This document shows, one piece after another, positions 26,936 to 38,485 of a stretch of 64,000 bases of DNA. The notes beneath the pieces are model-generated. The model was not told the DNA's origin. It ran no database searches and was given only the letters and a program-made list of their open reading frames with translations. Origin of the DNA: Fulvia fulva (Eukaryota > Ascomycota > Dothideomycetes > Mycosphaerellales > Mycosphaerellaceae); the NCBI RefSeq assembly GCF_020509005.1, contig NC_063012.1, positions 9,796,001 to 9,860,000 on the forward strand, given 5' to 3'. Numbering within the stretch: the stretch's first letter is position 1; each line of letters starts with the position of its first letter. The translations under genes were made by a program, and so were the position numbers.

Positions 26936-29900
26936 TATCCTCCCCTATTACGAAACTGTCCCTAGTTTTACCTCCACTACGCTAATATAGACTAAGAAAC
27001 TATACTTATAAGTTATACGTAAAGAAGGCGGGTCCGGCGTCTAGTTCAGTAGTTAGTCTAGAGATATTAAGGAGATCGCAAGTTTATTCTATAAGGGCTA
27101 AGGAGGCTAAGTCAAAGTCTAGTCTTCGTAGTAAGCCTACTCTTAAATCAAGCATATAGCCTAGAAATCGGTTAAGTACGCTAGAAACTAGGTACTAGAA
27201 CTAGAAGCTAGTCAAACTAAGGTCAGAAACCAAAACTACTAAGTAAACTCCTTACGCCTAAGAAAAAGAAATAATAGAGTCCTATCCCTCCTTTGACCTA
27301 AATCCTAGTAAACTTGGCTATCTCCTCCGTAGTAAGGTTATAAGGCCGTACCTATAGTCTCGTCGGCTTAGATTCTAGTTCCGGAAGTATAGTAGCCCTA
27401 TTAATACCTATTAGAAGTATATCGTCATCCTCTTCGTTGTTAGATCCGGACGTAGTAGGTCTGTTCTTATTCGGAAGATCGCCCTTTTCGACATTCTCGA
27501 CATCAACCCTATCCTCTAGCGCTATAATGTCTTTAGCGTTAGGAAGATTAAGCTCCGGGTCCGGTCTTAACTATAGGATCAGCTTCAGGTTCTCTCGGGC
27601 TTATATACCCTTTAACCTCGTACTATTAAGCTCTTCGAGGACGTATATACTAAACCCCGAGTATACCTTAGCTATACGATACGGCCTAAGCTAGCGGTAC
27701 CTAATCTTTCTAGATAGGTTATCCTTATACGGCTTGTCGAACTTGACTATAAGATCTCCGACCTAGAACCCCTAGAAGTTAATACTACGTTTAGTATCGA
27801 AGTATTCCTTACTTAGTATATAAAGCCTTACTCTTCGTAACTATAACTCCTAAAGACTTATGTCCCGTACCTATAACTAACGCGCCCGAATAGCTAATAG
27901 CTCCTCCGTTAATCTAATAGATCCCTATTTATAGTTCGCCTATATCGGGTATTCTACCTCGATTAGGAGAACAGTACGATAGCTATATAGAACCTCCGCC
28001 GGCGTTATACCCGTAATTCTAGATACCGTAGTTCTATTAGCCTAAAGCACCGTAGTAATCTATCGTTCCTAGGACTTATAGATGTTCTTAGTAAGCTTAG
28101 ATAATGTAGCTAGAATAGGTCGATGTCCTACTTCTATAGTTATATTTAACTACGGATAGTAGGGTAAGATCCGGATATACTTAATGCCTATACTAATAAG
28201 CATCCTCTCTACCTCCCCTTTGTTAATACTAGCGTTATTAAGCACAATCTTATAGTAGTATCTATACCGGCTAAGTACAATCTTATAGTAGTATCTATAC
28301 CGGCTAAACACTATCTCGTATAGGAACTTAGTAATCGCCCGCGAATTTAGAGGCTTCCGTACGACCTTCGCCTTAATCTACCTACTTAGAGCTTCTCGGG
28401 CGATAAGTAAGTACCCGTTTCTATATACGTAGACGGGATCGTAGTACTACCTCTCTCCTATAACCTACTAAGTCGATAAGTACATTTCTCCTACTCTCTA
28501 GTTACCTTCGCGAAAGTTATAAGGAGTATAAGTCCTTACCTAATTCGACACGTCGGAGAAGTAGCCCTCCTAGTAATACCGGCTAGTAATAAGATTATAT
28601 ACTAGCTCTATACTCCGGTAACTATACTTTTCGTAATAGTATATTACGATCTCTTTCTAAGTATTATTATCGTCTACTACTAGCTACATCGGTATACCCC
28701 TTCGCCGCTAATAAAACAAGAGCTTGTCTCTTAAGTAGTACCGAGGACTCTTCTTAACGAGGTTTTGATACTTAGCCCGGGTAACTCCTTCCGGTCGTGT
28801 TCGATATACTAGAATATAAGCTATAAGCTCGGAATTGTTACTATACTAGGGTTCGAGGAGTCGTTCACGCTCTAGAATAACGGGGAAAGTATTAACTAGC
28901 TCGGCGTAACGGAAGAATTTGTCGTCAATTATCTTATTAATGTTATCGTTAGGTTCCGTAAGCTCCTTAGCTATAGGTAGTTTACGAGATAGTATATGCG
29001 GTCTAGAGTACTTCTTCCTATTGATATGCCTTACTTCAAAGGTAAATAGCCGGATCTAAGTAACCTACCTTGCTATTATAGAGTTTAGAATGTCGGATAC
29101 TAGCCGATTTAACTACTATACTAGCGTTTTAGCATTAACTTCGAGGATGAAGTCTACTCCTACGAGGTAGCGCTACACCTTCTTAAGGCCCTTTAGCACT
29201 CCGAGGTACTCCCGCTTTCCTATATCGTACTTAGCCTCGTTTACGTTCTAGGTACCGCTCTTATACCTTACCGGGTGTCTTCGTCGAGTATTATCTAGTA
29301 ATTCCTACGATATTATACAACCCTACCTAATACTACTCGTATTAATAGAAACGAAGATCCTACTAGCTCCTAGGGCGTAGGAGATAGTCACTAACGCTAG
29401 TGCTATTACTAAGAATCTTACTAGGTTCTCTTTTAAGAACTGCTTATTCTTAGTCTAGACAAACTCGACGTCCTTCCTTAAAAGCTTATATATTAGCCGA
29501 GCGACGATTACGAACTAGGGGACCTGAATCCGGAAGTAAATATAGATCCTAATATAAACTCGAACGTCCTTTACGTACTTTAGGGTTAGCTAGTTTAAGA
29601 TCTTAGCTACTACCTTAGGATCTAGATAGCGGCCGCTCGGGCTAGTAATATAGCCTACGATCTTTAGGGTCTTATAAAGCCACTACGACTTCTCCTCTAC
29701 GACTACCGCTCCGGCCCTCTCTAGGTCCGTAAGAATAAGATTAAGGGACATAATATGTTCTACGACCTACCGTCGAAGGCTAGGCTCTACCTTAGCGTTA
29801 CTATAGTCCTTAGTAGGACCTTTTACGCCAATATCGTTAAAAAATAGTTTTGCTCGGTAAGAAATATAGTCTATTAACGCCTTAGTTACTGCCCGTACGA

Positions 29901-32900
29901 ACTAAGTAACTGAGTTCGTCGTACCCTATAGTAACGTTATATACCGTATAAGCCTAAGAGGCGTTATGAAGGCCGTGAAGTCTCGGCTACTTTCGTTAAG
30001 CGTAATCTAGTCGTACCCCGAAAACAAGTCTACTAAAGAGGCCACTCTATACCTAGTAAAGTCTTCCGAGAACCCGTCCGTATCTAGGGGAATATTCGTA
30101 TCCCTTATCGTCACCTCGTTTAAGAGTATAGCGGAGTTGATCAACCTATATAGTATAGCTTTACTGTTTAGCTCGACCTTCTTTGCTACTAAGAACTAAG
30201 CATTCGTATAAGCACCTTGACTATACTTAAGAATTCTGTCCTTAATTTGAGCGCGAATTATCTATTCTATAATCGCTCGTAAGCTTAGGTATAACCGAAT
30301 GTTCCGCGCCTACTACGGTTTGTACGTAATCGTTATGATCTTCTAAGGAGGCATAACATTATGTCTAATCTACCGTATATAGCTGAAATCCTACACTAGG
30401 ACACCTTCTCGGTTAAAGAGTATTTCTTTAAACATTTGTCTTTCCTTAGCCGAGAGAGCGATACTAACCTTAATACTAGCGAGCCTTTTAGGTATAATCC
30501 TCGAGCCGCGCTCGATACTAGAGAACTTTTTGATAAGATACCTCCTATCGAACGGGCCTTACCCTACTAGTATTAGAGATTCCTAGTAAAGGGCCTTCCG
30601 CTTCTAATCTATATCACTATCTACTTTCGACTAAGGCCTCTCGTAAACGCTCGCGTTAATAGGTCTTTTCTTATTAGCTTTACGCTTATATATAGTAAAT
30701 ATATACGGTATCCTAATACCGGGTCTATATAACCCTACGTCTTATTTCTAAGCCTACCTATTAATCTGGCCCTGTTTTAGGATCTCCGTACACTAGTCGC
30801 CCTATACGGAGTATACATTTATAATGACCTACTCTCCTAGAGCGTTAGTAGTCACCTTAGCGCTTAAGTATTAGCGGTTCCCTAGTAGTCGTAGCAATTT
30901 CTTCGAATACGGGCTAAGGTCGAGGACATTTTCTCTTTATTATAATACGGGGCCGCGGTGATTCTTAAAGTAGTCGAAGACAGTCGTGTCTATAGGCTTA
31001 GGTTTTAGCTTTGTTATGCCTTCTTATCGATGTCGACGCGCCGTATTATCAGAACACTCCGCTCCTAATATATTTACTAAGGTCTCCCCGACTAGACTCG
31101 AAAAGCGGACTTGTTTTAAAACCGGACTTCTGATGCTTATAGCGGGTTAACTACCGTAAATCAACCCGCGTTCGTATTTTTCGAGGACTATAGAAGTTCT
31201 TAAAGAGTTTTGTACTTGTTAGTACCTATAATAGCCGTAAATATTACACTTTTACCTTTCCTACTAGCGATTGTTCCCTCCTATAATCTATCGTCGTAGT
31301 TACGGCCTATTAGTCGTACCTTCCTATACTAAGGGCGGCTAAGGATCGTAGGCGAATCTAGATCAGCGGAGACAAATATGTCGATCTAGTAGTACACACT
31401 AAATACCTAAGTATTAAGCTTTGAAATTATCCCCTTAAACTTCGCTCTTCTACCTGCTCCTCGAAAGGACAAGTAGGCGCTAGGTACGATAGGTAAGCCA
31501 AACTTATATACTATCCTCGGGCTGATAATATTAACTTTAGATCCCTCGTTAAGTAGGGCTCGAGTCTAACCTTTACTAGTCCTAAGCTCGGTAACTACCT
31601 AAGGGCTAGGTACTATTACAAAATCGTCTAGTATACTAGAGAGACCGATTTTTTCAATGTTTTCGTATAACTCGGCGGTAGGGACAGTATCCTTACTATA
31701 TAACATTGTTAAGAACACACCTATAAAGCGAGCTTAATAATCATCCCGAAAGACTTCTTTATTAGCCCCTTCTTCCTCGTCTTTATAGGTAGCGACATGA
31801 CTCGTACGGACTTCAGTCCCTTCTTAGCTAGCTAACTTACGGACGGTAGTAAGCTTAGACTATAGATCAGGGGTATTTACTACTCTCCTAAATAAGGCAG
31901 TTTTAAACTAGCGACTATACCGAAACTAGTCCCGGGTATTAACGTTTAGAAACGTGGTCTAAAGGATTTAATCAATCTAATAGGTCACTCCCTCCTCCTT
32001 AGTAACGGGCCTATCTCCTATACCGTACTGTCGGACGTAGTTGTCAATCCTTATCGTCTTTACATTCTATAACCGTTTACGCTATATAAATAGGGTATTA
32101 ATAGGCCCTACCGGCTATTCCGAGGGCGTAGGCCTTAACTTAGCTCGAGGCTTAGGTGTCCTTCTAAGAGTCTCCCCTAACGCTACCGTTAACTAGCTTC
32201 TACTAGCCCTAGAACCGGCGTCTCTAATCATCTCTACCTCCTACTAACCGAGTTCTTCCTACCGGATCTCCTCTTCGAGTTCTTGTTATATAGCTTTAGC
32301 GCCCTCGGCTCGTACCCTTAATACCTATATACTAGACCTAGTTCGAGGATTCGGGTTCTTTCTAATTCCTACTAGAGCTTTAACTCGAGATTTGTTACTC
32401 TAGATTAGGTAGGCCTTAACCTCAAACTCGTCGTGGTTTATAATCCTATATCCTTATAGAGCCGGTTCTTCTTCTTCCTTAAACTAGATCTAGTAACTAC
32501 TAGGGGCCGTGACTTACTACCTAGATCTAACATCTTAAGGGCCGTATTCTATAAGGTGTCGGTTATTAGGTAGAGGTTTAGAGTAGTTAGGAAGCTTTAC
32601 GCTTAAGACACTAGTATAATCTCGACCTATCTATTGTTTCCGAAGCGTAGGGATTTTCATGTCCTTATTAAATAGAATCGGGCTATAGTATTCCTTAAGC
32701 TACGGAGGTATATAAAGGAGCTTAGGTTTGCTATAGTCCCGTCGGAAGTTGAACTTAGGCGATTTAGATCGGTCTTCTTTCCTAGGTACTACTAGTTATT
32801 CGTCGCTAAAAAGACATACCCTTATAAGATAAGGAATAGTATCGCGGGGCACCTATTGGCCTAATGTTCCGTACTACTATAGTTATAACAGTACCTATTA

Positions 32901-34287
32901 AGCGCTTTAGACTACTCGCGGTTCTATAACTACGGGCGCTACATTAAGTAAACCTATAGTTTAGGCACGCGATCGGGGTTTTCTAGTTATATAGACCTTT
33001 GATTTTCACTAGGGTTAAAGGCTCTAACCTCCGCCGAGCGACCTCGTTAGTAAGCCCGAATACTTATTTCTACTATTTTCTAAATAAGGTCATCGTCGAT
33101 AGTAGCAGAAACAGCTAGTTTGTTAAGTATATTAATCTTAGGGATCAAGCGCGGTATCTACTTTATAACTAACTAATAAAGCTACGGTAAAGTAAGTAGA
33201 AAGTCCGTATATATAGCCTTCTATCCTTCTTTACTATTAGCGATACTTGTAGCCTCGTCTAGTATCTTTTAAAAGCGCCGAAACTTGTTAGGCTACTTCG
33301 GATAGAGCCTACATTTCTTATAAACTGCCTTAGTAACTGACTCTAGGAGCCCCTAAAGTAGAAGACGGCTACGGGAGCTATTATCGAGATCTTCGGGATC
33401 AATTAGGTCACTAGAGGCTACGAAGAGACGGATAAACTCCTTTATATCCTGTTCCTTAGGGCTTTTCCCTTTCTCGACCCGGACTATCTCTTTAAGATAT
33501 TCTCGACTTCCTAATATCGAATAGGCATCGAATCTCGAAAATTTAGCTAAGAAGGACCTTATAAAGGTACTCCGCCTCACTTACTATCCCTCTAACCTTA
33601 TTACTAAACGTCAGATAGTGGTCTCGTAGTTGCGCTCGAAACGACCCTAAGTTGTCTTTCTTAATTAATGGCCTTAGTAGATACTAGTCTATAAGATTAT
33701 TGAACCTCTCCTAGAATTTAGTAGCGTTCCTACTATTAAAGAGGGGGTTTCCCGGACTCCCTAGAGTAGGGAAGCGAGGTCCTACATTTTCTATAGTAAT
33801 AGTAAGACGGCTAAACAAGGCTACTATCGTATCCGGACTATAGGGCATTCCTAACGTTATAGTGCCATTATTTAAGTCATCCTCTTCTTAGTCATTTCGT
33901 CGTACTCTTTCCTTACCCTTATTAGAGCCTAAAGCCTCCGGGGTATTATCTTCGTCGCTATCCGAGTCTTCTATCCCTTCTAGGATTATAGCCTCCCTAT
34001 AAGGCCTATATACCTTCGTTAGACTTTCTAGTAACTCTTAGCTAGCTCTTATACTAGTAAACGACTCGAACCTCGATAAAGATATAACTAAAACTTATAA
34101 CCTTATTTATAACCGTAACCTTACTAGTAACGTTATACTTGCTTTGCTTAATACTAAGAACCTTGACCTTAGGTGCCTTAATACCTTAAGATTTCGACTT
34201 CGAGTCGACCTTGACCTTGATTTTACTAAGATGTACTAATAATGCTACCGGGTATATACTGAAAACCCCCCTTATTAACTACTGAAA

Positions 34288-34613
34288 TATAGACGACTTA
34301 CTACCCTAGTAAGTAAGGGCGCGCCTAGTGACCTAAGGATAGCTTACGGGTAGGTATATATATTTGTCGGTCCGCGGGCCGTGAAATATATACTAAGATC
34401 CTAAAAGATAATAAATCTTAAATTCTTAGATTCCCGTATTTTACCTTATAGAGAGATTCTTTATAAATCCTAGCTTTCTACTAAGGTCGCCTCCTAACTA
34501 TATATATCTTAGTAGTACCCCTATATATCCCTACTACGTAATCAACCGTTAAAGGTTAACAAGATTCGACGCGCAAATTTCAGGGTCTAAAGGGGGCTCT
34601 TAGCTCGTTAATA
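34288..34613 (-). repeat. Gypsy LTR (5' LTR)
   Basis: 326 bp, the partner of 26605-26935, differing by scattered transitions and a few small indels. No convincing 4-6 bp target duplication was found outside the LTR pair, so the outer junctions are uncertain. Confidence 0.85.
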
Positions 34614-35264
34614 CTACTAATACTATAGAAGATAACGAAGCTAGGGTAAAGTATCTACTATTTACCGGTACGGCCCTAGTACTATTATTAATAGGTGTTT
34701 CTCGGACTCCTGTTAGCTAATAGCGTAAGGGCGAGAAACACCCCTATTACTAGTAGTAGCGTACGCGCGCGCGATAAAAGTAGCGCGTCTAATTAAAACG
34801 CGAAAAACGCCTCTAACTTACTACTAGTAATAATACTACTACCTTATTACTATATTATCCGCTACTTTCGTACCTTATATATAGTACACACTTGCCCAAA
34901 ACAAAAAGGAGTCACTACCCTAAGGTAATAACCTTTCAAAGTATAGAAAGTAAGGTACCTTAAAGGTACCTTTTTAACTTTCCGATACCGTTACTCCGGT
35001 ATTACCTATTAGACCCTATTATACCTTATATAGTACAAGCTCTGTCGTAGACAGCCTAGTGTATTACGCTACTAACTAGTATCTTATACTCTATAGGGGC
35101 AGAGCGAGCTCTCTTACTATTCGCCGGAGCGAAATAACTTAGTATAGAGTAATTATCGGACAATTTAATAAGTTAAACGGACGACAATATATGTTTAAGT
35201 ATACGATAGGACTAAGGCTACCCCTAGATTAAACTTAGGACCTCTAATGTTTACCGGTAGGTAA
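34614..35264. other. RIP-affected DNA between Gypsy and LINE, unclassified
   Basis: No reading frame or transposon domain recognised. It contains a perfect-arm foldback (34689-34749), a GCGCGCGCG run near 34764-34773 embedded in TA-rich DNA, and two overlapping AAGGTACCTT palindromes near 34952-34972. Confidence 0.45.
34689..34749. repeat. Short foldback, 16-18 nt arms
   Basis: The left arm TAATAGGTGTTTCTCG (34689-34704) pairs with the right arm CGAGAAACACCCCTATTA (34732-34749) with a 2-nt bulge and a 27-nt loop. It could be a MITE remnant or a transcript hairpin; nothing in the sequence decides between these. Confidence 0.6.
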
Positions 35265-37988
35265 GATAATTATATAGATAGATAGATGATTCATTTACCC
35301 GTTATAGTGCCCTCCGGCCTATACGGGTTTATGTCTATATATGTTGCTACATAAGGTAGGAAACCTGTTCCTAGGTAAAAACCTCCTCTCCTTCTCTAAT
35401 AGCTTCCTTGCCATGAGTTCTCAGTTTTCCTTCCATTAGGGTGCACTAGTGTCATAGTGGTTAGCCTCTGACTACCTTGTCTGCAACCCTGGAGTTGTCC
35501 CCCTCTTCCTGCTCTCCTCCTCCTTCTTTCTCTCCTCAATCCATCTCTCTGTTTCCCTAGTAAGAGAGAACTGCTCCAAAAATCCTTAGTGGATGATCCA
35601 CCTTGTAATTCTCTAGAGGTCTCCCTTATTGCTGATCATGGCTTAGAAGTTTCTGTTCCTTGCCCTTGCCCTCTATTCACCTCTCCCTGTACTCCATTCT
35701 TTGCAAACCAGAAGTCTATGTTCGACATTCTGGGACAGGTAGCCGCATAGGCAACTCTTGTCTTCGATACCTGGGACTTTTCTCTGATGCAGGTATGCCC
35801 TGACTCCGATGTGTTCAGAGCGGATTTGTATTGCTATGCTTGCTTCTGACCTGGTCAGGTCTGAGTACAGTAGGTAGTTGTGGCTACCAAACTGTTGGAG
35901 TGCCTTTGGGGTTCCTGGCCTCTGTGGGGTTCTTGTCCATTCAGTCTTCCAGAGGAGTCCTGCCATCCTTTCAGCTAGAGACTGTTGCTTCTTCCCTTAG
36001 CTGGCTGCTGATCCTCTCCCTTGAGCCCTTCTGTCCTGTTCCTGCTAGGCTAGGTGCAGCTGTTCTGTTAGTTCTTTGAACTTCTGCAGGTCCTGCTGCT
36101 TCTGTGGGGCTGGATTGGGTCTTGCTTGTCTGTGCCTTCTTGTGCACTAGCTCCTGATTTTGTTGACTGCCTTCTGGATTACTAGCTAGGCTGGGTATGC
36201 AGACGTCTTTCCTGCATACTGGTATCTCAACCCTTGAAGGTAGAGCTTAGCTAGTGGGGAGCTAGACTCCATTTCGACCACCCTTGTTAGAGTTGACTTG
36301 TATGCTCCAAGCACCTTTTTCAGACAGGAGGCTTGGGCTCTGCTAATAGGATCTGCAATTCTCTTTGGGATCTTGTCTTGGGCTGACCAGATCTGGGCTC
36401 CATATAGCATAGCTGGCTTCATAATGGCCTTGTACATAACCTTTGCTTTCGCAAATGTGGCTCCCTATATAGAGGCTGTAAGCCTGTCAATTGATTGCCT
36501 ATTGTTGTCTGCTCTTGCCTATGCTTTCTTAACCTGTGGTCCCCAGCTGAGCTTTGGATCCAGCCATATTCCTAGCACCCTTAATTCACTTGAGGGTTCT
36601 GTTGTGTGTCCCTGAATGGTGATTGGGGCTTGCATATTGTGTCTGTTTCTGGCTCTACTGAAGTGGATGAGTTGATACTTCTCTAGGGCAAATCTGGCTC
36701 TATGTTTCCTGGCCCATTCCTCACATTCCTTGTGTTTCTTCTACAAGATTCTGTAGTTCTCTTCTATACTGTCTGACCAGGCTAGGATGTTTGTGTCATC
36801 CACAAACCCTGAGGCTGATATGTTTCTGGAGTTTAGCTTTGCTAGCAGGTCTGCCATAAAGAGGAGAAACAGGATTAGAGACATTGTTGATCCCTGTGGG
36901 ATTCCTGTCTCTGTAGGCATGCTATCAGATTTGTATCTGCCCAGTCTTAGTCTTGTGGTTCTGCCTCTAAGGAAGGACTAGATGAACTGGACTGTCCAGT
37001 TAGGGATAGCCTTCTGTTTCAGGATGTGGATTAGCCTCTAGTGTGAGACATTATCAAAGGCTCCTGATATGTCCAGTGAGAGGAGTGTGGCTGCTTTGTT
37101 GTTCCCAAAGTGCTACAGGGTCTTGATCTGCTCTGTGATAAGTTCCATAGCTGTTAGTGTTGATCTTTGTTTCCTGCCTCCTATCTGTTCTTCAGGAAGG
37201 ATTTCATGTTCTTCAGCTAGGTTTGTCAGCCTTTCTGCTATAATCTTTTCTAGGAGTTTGCCTAGTGTGTTGAGCAAGGCAATAGGTCTGTATGCCTCTA
37301 GCTTTGTGTAGTCCTCTTTCTGTGGTTTTCTCAAGACTACAGTCAGTGACTCCTTAAAGTGTTTAGGGCAGTGTCCTTGGGCTATACACTGTGAAAAGAT
37401 GTTTGACAGTGCAGGGGAGATCTGGTCCTTGCATGTCTTGATGAACAAGTTTGGAGTCCCATCTGGTCCTAGGGCCTTGTTTCCTGAGAGTCTCTTAATG
37501 ATGCTCTTGATCTCTCCCTCTCCCACTGTGCAGGATTGCTCTAGTGGTGTTGGATACACACTGCCCTCCAGATCCTGCAGGTCAGCTTCTACCTGTGTGC
37601 CAAAGAAATGTTTCCCCAATGCCTGTGCCTTTCCTAGGAGAGTGTGTTGGATTACTCCTTCCTGGTCTTCAATGTTTAGAAACTAGGGCAGCATGTTTCT
37701 GTCCTGTGTGGGTTGTCTTGCCCACTTTGCTAGTTTCCACATCTTCTCAGGATTCTGGGTAATGGATCCAACTGTTGACCTCCACTCCAGCATCTTGTCC
37801 CTCTTGATCTGGGCCTTCTTGTCTCTGGTTGCCTGGTTGTATCTGTCCCATGCTTCCTGGGAGTGACTCTGGGTAAGGGCTCTCCTGGCCTGCCTGGCTG
37901 CCTTGACCTTCTCTGAGCATTCCTTTGTCCAGAATGGCTTCTAGTACAGTGACTGTTTCTTTTCTCTGGTGTGGGCTGCTGCAGTTTC
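35265..37988 (-). mobile_element. LINE, 5'-truncated, only lightly RIP-mutated
   Basis: It starts on the plus strand with (GATA)n and the family's 3' motif (35359-35390). From about 35400 to 37988 TpG and CpA are common, unlike the DNA on both sides. On the minus strand I read RT (LSGNKALGPDGTPN, LRKPQKEDYTKLEAYRPIALLN, FVDDTNIL at about 36809-36784) and the C-terminal CLCGYLSQNVEHRLLVC finger near 35740. The RT frame is broken by single stops, one of them a CAG-to-TAG type change at 37113. The left 130 bp are heavily RIPed. Endonuclease and ORF1 are absent; the 5' edge at 37988 is abrupt. Confidence 0.85.
37113..37619 (-). pseudogene. LINE reverse transcriptase N-terminal part, frame broken
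   Basis: This is the longest stop-free stretch of the lightly mutated LINE (168 codons). It covers RT motifs 0 to 2a: SGNKALGPDGTPNLF, the FKESLTVVLRKP block, the YRPIALLNTLGKLLEKIIA block, and QIGGRKQRSTLTAME. It ends at a TAG where the family continues with Gln-His-Phe-Gly. The catalytic FVDD box lies further downstream in the same element, beyond the stop. It is not expected to make active enzyme. Confidence 0.75.
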
Positions 37989-38485
37989 CTACGGACAATA
38001 TATATACGTTCTAGAGTAATTAAGATTATACTATAAAGGCGTTATCTCGTTATATATTACGGCTAGTAATAACTATAGCTAATACGGTTACTTCTAAGTG
38101 CTTATTAAGTATATTAAAGCTAATCTATATATAGCTCTATAACCGCCTTTCTATAGACCGGGTAAGTAAGCTAATATATATCTACTTTAATAGCCGTATC
38201 CTTTAGAAGTCGGGTAATCTACGGAAGAGAAAGAAGAGGGCTATAGAGCTTAAGGATCTCGGTAAAGAGAACTCTAAATAAGATATATAACGTATATTAC
38301 TTAAGTAGTAGTAATATAAGGATGCTAAAGACAATATAGAAGAATATATAACTAAGATAGGTATTATATAGAGTAATATTAATATATAAAGTAGTACCGT
38401 AGCTTAGCCGGAGTCTTAAAGGCTCTAGAAGTCGTTTTATTTACCTTAGTATATAATATAATATATCTATAAGTTACTAAGAATA
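37989..38485. other. RIP-affected DNA, unclassified
   Basis: Very TA-rich with almost no CpA/TpG, so it has been duplicated DNA at some time. No transposon domain could be read in six frames. It sits between two LINEs and may be what is left of a DNA transposon, but no terminal repeat is visible. Confidence 0.4.

Larger units (their letters stand above)
26605..34613 (-). mobile_element. Gypsy LTR retrotransposon, full length, RIP-inactivated
   Basis: About 8.0 kb between LTRs at 26605-26935 and 34288-34613. A polypurine tract (AATAGGGGAGGA on the minus strand) sits directly inside the left LTR, so that is the 3' LTR and the element runs on the minus strand. Reading that way: a Gag zinc knuckle near 32897-32850 (C-YN-Y-SSTE-H-stop-ANR-C, a CCHC box with Cys to Tyr and Trp to stop); RT near 30050-29825 with ASLVDLFSGYD and FFNDIGVKGP, where FFDDIG is expected; RNase H C-terminal segment RYLVGVDFILEVNA near 29175-29130; and an integrase region about 28900-27900. 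Asp to Asn and Trp to stop are RIP-type changes. Confidence 0.87.

Noticed and set aside
35831..37762. Plus-strand frames of 70-105 codons over the lightly mutated LINE
   Set aside because: They are antisense to the LINE RT; the minus-strand translation shows RT motifs.
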